A DNA stretch of 7,442 bases from Methanomicrobia archaeon. GTDB taxonomy: Archaea; Methanobacteriota_B; Thermococci; Methanofastidiosales; B48-G16. Shown here one piece after another: positions 5,044 through 7,442 of this stretch. Position 1 is the stretch's first letter, and the number at the start of each line of letters is the position of its first letter. Under the pieces are notes generated by a model. It saw only the letters and a list, made by a program, of their open reading frames with translations, ran no database searches and was not told where the DNA came from. Made by a program: the position numbers and the translations under genes. The stretch is taken from the NCBI GenBank assembly GCA_023133315.1, contig JAGLWR010000051.1:1-7442 (forward strand). Direction: 5' to 3'.

Positions 5044-5262
5044 ATGCGCATCTCAAAATATTACGGACTGAATATCTACAATAGTAAGGGAAGATATGTG
5101 GGCATCGTCAATGATATTGTTCTCGATTTCCAAAATGGAGAGGTTTTTGGTCTGGCAGTGGGCCAGGAAAGAGGACTGGAGAACATCGCAGTATCCTACA
5201 ACGATGTTCTGGCCGTAGGAGATATTGTCATCGTTAAGGCAATGGAAGAAAAGAAAGAATAG
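5044..5262 (+). CDS. Small PRC-barrel domain protein (archaeal type)
   Basis: This 72-aa protein consists of one PRC-barrel, a small beta-barrel. Features are MRISKYYGLNIYNSKGRYVG (the usual 'modify the colour of the barrel' opening with K-G-x-x-V-G), IVNDIVLDFQNGEVFGLAVG (21-40), and the closing IAVSYNDVLAVGDIVIVKA (48-66), followed by a charged tail EEKKE. Stand-alone proteins of this type are widespread in archaea. In haloarchaea the PRC-barrel proteins CdpB1 and CdpB2 join SepF in the cell-division machinery, and older links to RNA metabolism exist for other PRC proteins. Which role applies here cannot be decided. The ATG at 5044 is set by a TATA box 29 nt upstream; no Shine-Dalgarno site precedes it. 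Its TAG stop directly abuts the TAG of convergent tldE. Confidence 0.85.
   Translation: MRISKYYGLNIYNSKGRYVGIVNDIVLDFQNGEVFGLAVGQERGLENIAVSYNDVLAVGDIVIVKAMEEKKE
5244..5260 (-). terminator. Possible U-rich termination tract downstream of tldE
   Basis: Just past the tldE stop the minus strand reads ATTCTTTCTTTTCTTCC, a pyrimidine tract of the kind at which archaeal RNA polymerase can terminate. It lies inside the 3' end of the PRC-barrel gene, and there is no hairpin. The call is weak, because the same bases encode Glu/Lys codons there. Confidence 0.22.
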
Positions 5263-6561
5263 CTATTTTGCAGCCGCATGGACATCCTTAAACCGTATTA
5301 AAGGAGACAGCATACCCGTTCCAGTTATCTTTTCTTTGTCTATTTCTTCTATATTTTTCAGGAGTTCATATATGTTGCCGGATATCATAAAAACGCACCC
5401 TCCCGTGATCTCTCCGTTCTCTACTCTGAAAGCGGGGTTGCACACGACGGAAAACTCACCCGATTCGGGATTTGAAGAGTGGGCTCCCTGGAATCCTTTA
5501 ACATAGTATCCTTCTCTCATATCGAATACGTTACCGTCTCCCTCTTCGATCACTATGTTTGTAGGTTTTGTCTCCACGGTACCTTTTAAAATGTTTCGGT
5601 AGCCATTTCCCGTACTCCCTTTTCCGGCTCTTTTTCCCCAGTAATCGTTCCATAAAAAATTTTCCAGAATCCCGTCCTGTATCAGTACTGTCTTTTCGGT
5701 GGGTACCCCCTCAAAATCACATTTCATCGTTGATACTCCATTTTTGTGGAACGGATCATCTACGATTGTCAGTTTTTCAGAACAAACCCGAGTTCCTATT
5801 TTACCCTTGAGAAACGATTTTCCCCTCATAACGTTCTCTCCGAGAACGGACGTGAGGAGTGTATAACAAAGAAGATCTTCAAGTGCATAGGGATGTATTA
5901 TCACATCGGTCAATCCCGATTCTGCCTTTTTAAGATTTTTTGAAAGTTCCACATCGCGTGCAGCCGAGCTCACTATTTTTTCCAGATTTAACTTTTTTCT
6001 TCTCGTTATCTCTATCCCAAGGCATCCCGGCGTTACCCCTGTTTTTGTTTTCCCTATGAGATACGAGTACGCAGCGTTCCACGTTCCCTTTTCCGATACC
6101 TCGATCCCGTTCGTGTTGACACAGTACTTTTTACCTATTTCCCTCCTCGCATCGCAAAATGCTGGAGTAATACCTTCCGGAGTAAGATCGATTATCCTCT
6201 GGCATGTATCTATAACCTCTTCAACAGACATTTTTTCTATCTCGGGATCGTATTCTTCAATTCTATGATATTTTCTTGGTTCTGGAAGACTCTGCCAGTT
6301 TTTATCTTTTTTGTTAGCCTTGGCTGACGAATAAACTTTTTTTACAGTATCGTTAAGAAACCTCAGATCGTTTGTAAATCCAAACCCCACACGGTTATCC
6401 ACTACACCTCTCACGAATATGTCTGTTTCCTTTGCTCTGCTCGTTTTGGAAACCTCTCCCAGCTCTCCTTCAACATCTATAACATCTGTAATATGAACGA
6501 ATATTTCCAGTTCATCCAGTCCGAGGGTTTCTCCGTAGTGTAATGATTTAGAAAGTTCCAC
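5263..6561 (-). CDS. tldE: TldE/PmbA family protein, partner subunit of the TldD protease
   Basis: TldE forms a heterodimer with TldD. TldD carries the metal site and TldE the non-catalytic half. In E. coli the pair matures microcin B17 and degrades the CcdA antitoxin by cutting unfolded peptides; archaeal substrates are unknown. The 432-aa protein has the PmbA layout: an N-terminal domain opening MELSKSLHYGETLGLDELEIFV, a central part with HPYALEDLL (223-231) at the place where TldD has HExxxH, the segment LTIVDDPFHKNG, and a C-terminal block SGEFSVVCNPAFRVENGEI from residue 367. No HExxxH motif is present, as expected. The frame is open to a TTG at 6579, but the GTG at 6559-6561 is preferred: GGGTGA at 6571-6566 lies 4 nt upstream, and the N-terminus then fits the family. 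It starts 4 nt after the tldD stop, whose TGA is part of that ribosome site, so the two are translationally coupled. Confidence 0.92.
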   Translation of the reverse strand: MELSKSLHYGETLGLDELEIFVHITDVIDVEGELGEVSKTSRAKETDIFVRGVVDNRVGFGFTNDLRFLNDTVKKVYSSAKANKKDKNWQSLPEPRKYHRIEEYDPEIEKMSVEEVIDTCQRIIDLTPEGITPAFCDARREIGKKYCVNTNGIEVSEKGTWNAAYSYLIGKTKTGVTPGCLGIEITRRKKLNLEKIVSSAARDVELSKNLKKAESGLTDVIIHPYALEDLLCYTLLTSVLGENVMRGKSFLKGKIGTRVCSEKLTIVDDPFHKNGVSTMKCDFEGVPTEKTVLIQDGILENFLWNDYWGKRAGKGSTGNGYRNILKGTVETKPTNIVIEEGDGNVFDMREGYYVKGFQGAHSSNPESGEFSVVCNPAFRVENGEITGGCVFMISGNIYELLKNIEEIDKEKITGTGMLSPLIRFKDVHAAAK

Positions 6562-6565
6562 AGGA

Positions 6566-6571
6566 TCACCC
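6566..6571 (-). promoter_or_regulatory. Shine-Dalgarno site of tldE, containing the tldD stop codon
   Basis: GGGTGA on the minus strand ends 4 nt before the GTG at 6561. Its TGA is the tldD stop codon, so a ribosome ending tldD sits on the tldE ribosome site. This decides the GTG over the upstream TTG at 6579, which has GGAG only 3 nt away. Confidence 0.65.
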
Positions 6572-7442
6572 GAAAACAATTGCTCCTTTTTTAAACCTCA
6601 TCTGAGGACCTCCTGAAGAGACAAAGGCCTCCTGACCTTTACCGCATCTCCCACTTTCAAAGTTTAAAATTTTTCCTGCTCCCATTATGTATTTTAACGC
6701 CTCTATCGCCATACCCGAGATTGAAGTATTCTTTATAGGTTCCTCGATCTCACCATTCACAATCTCGTATCCCTCCTGGATACCTACTTGGAATGAAGAG
6801 TTCAGTTCGGCCTGTCCTCCTCTGAAATCAACGCAGTAATATCCATGTTTTATGCCTTCAAAGAGTTCCTCCTCCTCAAAATCACCTTTTTCAAAATATG
6901 TATTCCTCATCCGTATCATCGGTGAACATCTCCAGTCCTCAGCCCGTGCAGCACCTGTCAGCGGCATCCCTGTTTTTTTTGCATACTCCCTATTGGTCAA
7001 AAGACCGTTGAGAACCGAGTCTTTTATTATCTCAACTTTTTTTACCTCGACTCCCTCGTCATCGTATCTATAGTTCCCAAAACCTTCAGGAACAATACCA
7101 TCAACCATGTTTATCTTGAGATCCTCGGTAGCAACTATCTCCCCAATTTTTCCATTAAACGATGAATTAACTGTCAGATCTGCTTCTGAGAGATGCCCGA
7201 GAGCTTCATGGGCCAAAACTCCCACGACTCGAGGTCCGAGAACACATTCAAAGCTTCCTTTCTCTACCTCTTTACCTTCAAGCTGCATCATGACTCTTTT
7301 CCCCGTGCTTTTAACTATCTCTTCATTCGGATTTTCATCAAAATACTCAAAACCTTTGGATACCGACCCTAGCTCGTATCGTGCCGAGGTGAACTGCTGA
7401 TCTTTATTACCTGTAGTCCAGCAGTAGTTCCATACATAAGAA
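6566..7442 (-). CDS. tldD: TldD family metalloprotease, N-terminus outside the window
   Basis: TldD is the catalytic subunit of the TldD/TldE protease. The minus-strand frame is open to the window edge, giving at least 291 residues. The Met-Met at 7291-7286 is internal, because codons upstream still read as TldD sequence (for example FTSARYELGSVSKGFEYFDE, codons 17-36 of the fragment). The metal motif HExxxH is HEALGH at fragment residues 78-83, followed by SEAD. The conserved C-terminal Cys motif is GRCGKGQ, with Cys at 266, 188 residues after the first His; in E. coli the equivalent pair (H262, C454) is 192 apart. The C-terminus SSGGPQMRFKKGAIVFG matches the family ending. About 150 N-terminal residues should lie beyond the edge. 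It overlaps no neighbour, and tldE follows 4 nt after its TGA. Confidence 0.93.
   Translation of the reverse strand, partial: SYVWNYCWTTGNKDQQFTSARYELGSVSKGFEYFDENPNEEIVKSTGKRVMMQLEGKEVEKGSFECVLGPRVVGVLAHEALGHLSEADLTVNSSFNGKIGEIVATEDLKINMVDGIVPEGFGNYRYDDEGVEVKKVEIIKDSVLNGLLTNREYAKKTGMPLTGAARAEDWRCSPMIRMRNTYFEKGDFEEEELFEGIKHGYYCVDFRGGQAELNSSFQVGIQEGYEIVNGEIEEPIKNTSISGMAIEALKYIMGAGKILNFESGRCGKGQEAFVSSGGPQMRFKKGAIVFG

Noticed and set aside
6562..6579. TTG at 6579 as the start of tldE, giving six extra residues and a 14-nt overlap with tldD
   Set aside because: Its GGAG is only 3 nt away, while the GTG at 6561 has GGGTGA 4 nt upstream and gives an N-terminus typical of the family.
1..7442. CRISPR arrays, tRNA or rRNA genes, insertion sequences or phage genes
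   Set aside because: No regularly spaced repeats, no tRNA-like arms, no transposase or integrase frames and no terminal inverted repeats were seen. Nearly all of the window is covered by ordinary chromosomal genes.

Overview
The window looks archaeal, most likely euryarchaeal. The evidence is TATA boxes with purine-rich BRE-like sequence upstream, a mix of leaderless genes and GGTGA-type Shine-Dalgarno sites, an archaeal-style small PRC-barrel protein, a stand-alone RAM (Lrp/AsnC effector) protein, M42 TET-type aminopeptidases and a TldD/TldE pair. It is AT-rich with many AGA/AGG and ATA codons. A proteolytic, peptide-using lineage (for example a Thermoplasmatota relative) would fit, but the species cannot be named from this sequence alone.

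Layout. (1) 1-252, plus strand: the 3' end of a gene for a helical-repeat (TPR-like) protein with a C-terminal membrane anchor. (2) 3502-232, minus strand: a tight four-gene operon of one RAM protein followed by three paralogous M42 metallo-aminopeptidases. It has one clear promoter near 3541-3534, and the junctions overlap or are 1 nt apart. (3) 3605-5262, plus strand: three genes, a 58-aa winged-helix protein, imidazolonepropionase (hutI) and a 72-aa PRC-barrel protein. Each has its own TATA box whose first base lies exactly 29 nt before the ATG, so all three look leaderless. (4) 7442-5263, minus strand: tldD (N-terminus outside the window) then tldE. The gene-free stretches are short; the longest is the ~100-bp divergent promoter region at 3503-3604.

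Functional theme: protein and peptide breakdown. TET-like M42 enzymes trim oligopeptides to free amino acids, HutI performs the third step of histidine catabolism, and TldD/TldE is a second peptide-cleaving metalloprotease. A stand-alone RAM domain, which in related proteins senses amino acids, heads the peptidase operon, and a small winged-helix protein sits in the divergent region between the peptidase and hutI transcription units. A regulatory link between amino-acid level and these units is an inference.

The most notable sequence signals are the mosaic relationship of the three M42 paralogs, including a 51-bp perfectly conserved block shared by the first and third genes of the array, and the exact 29-nt TATA-to-ATG spacing shared by all three plus-strand genes.
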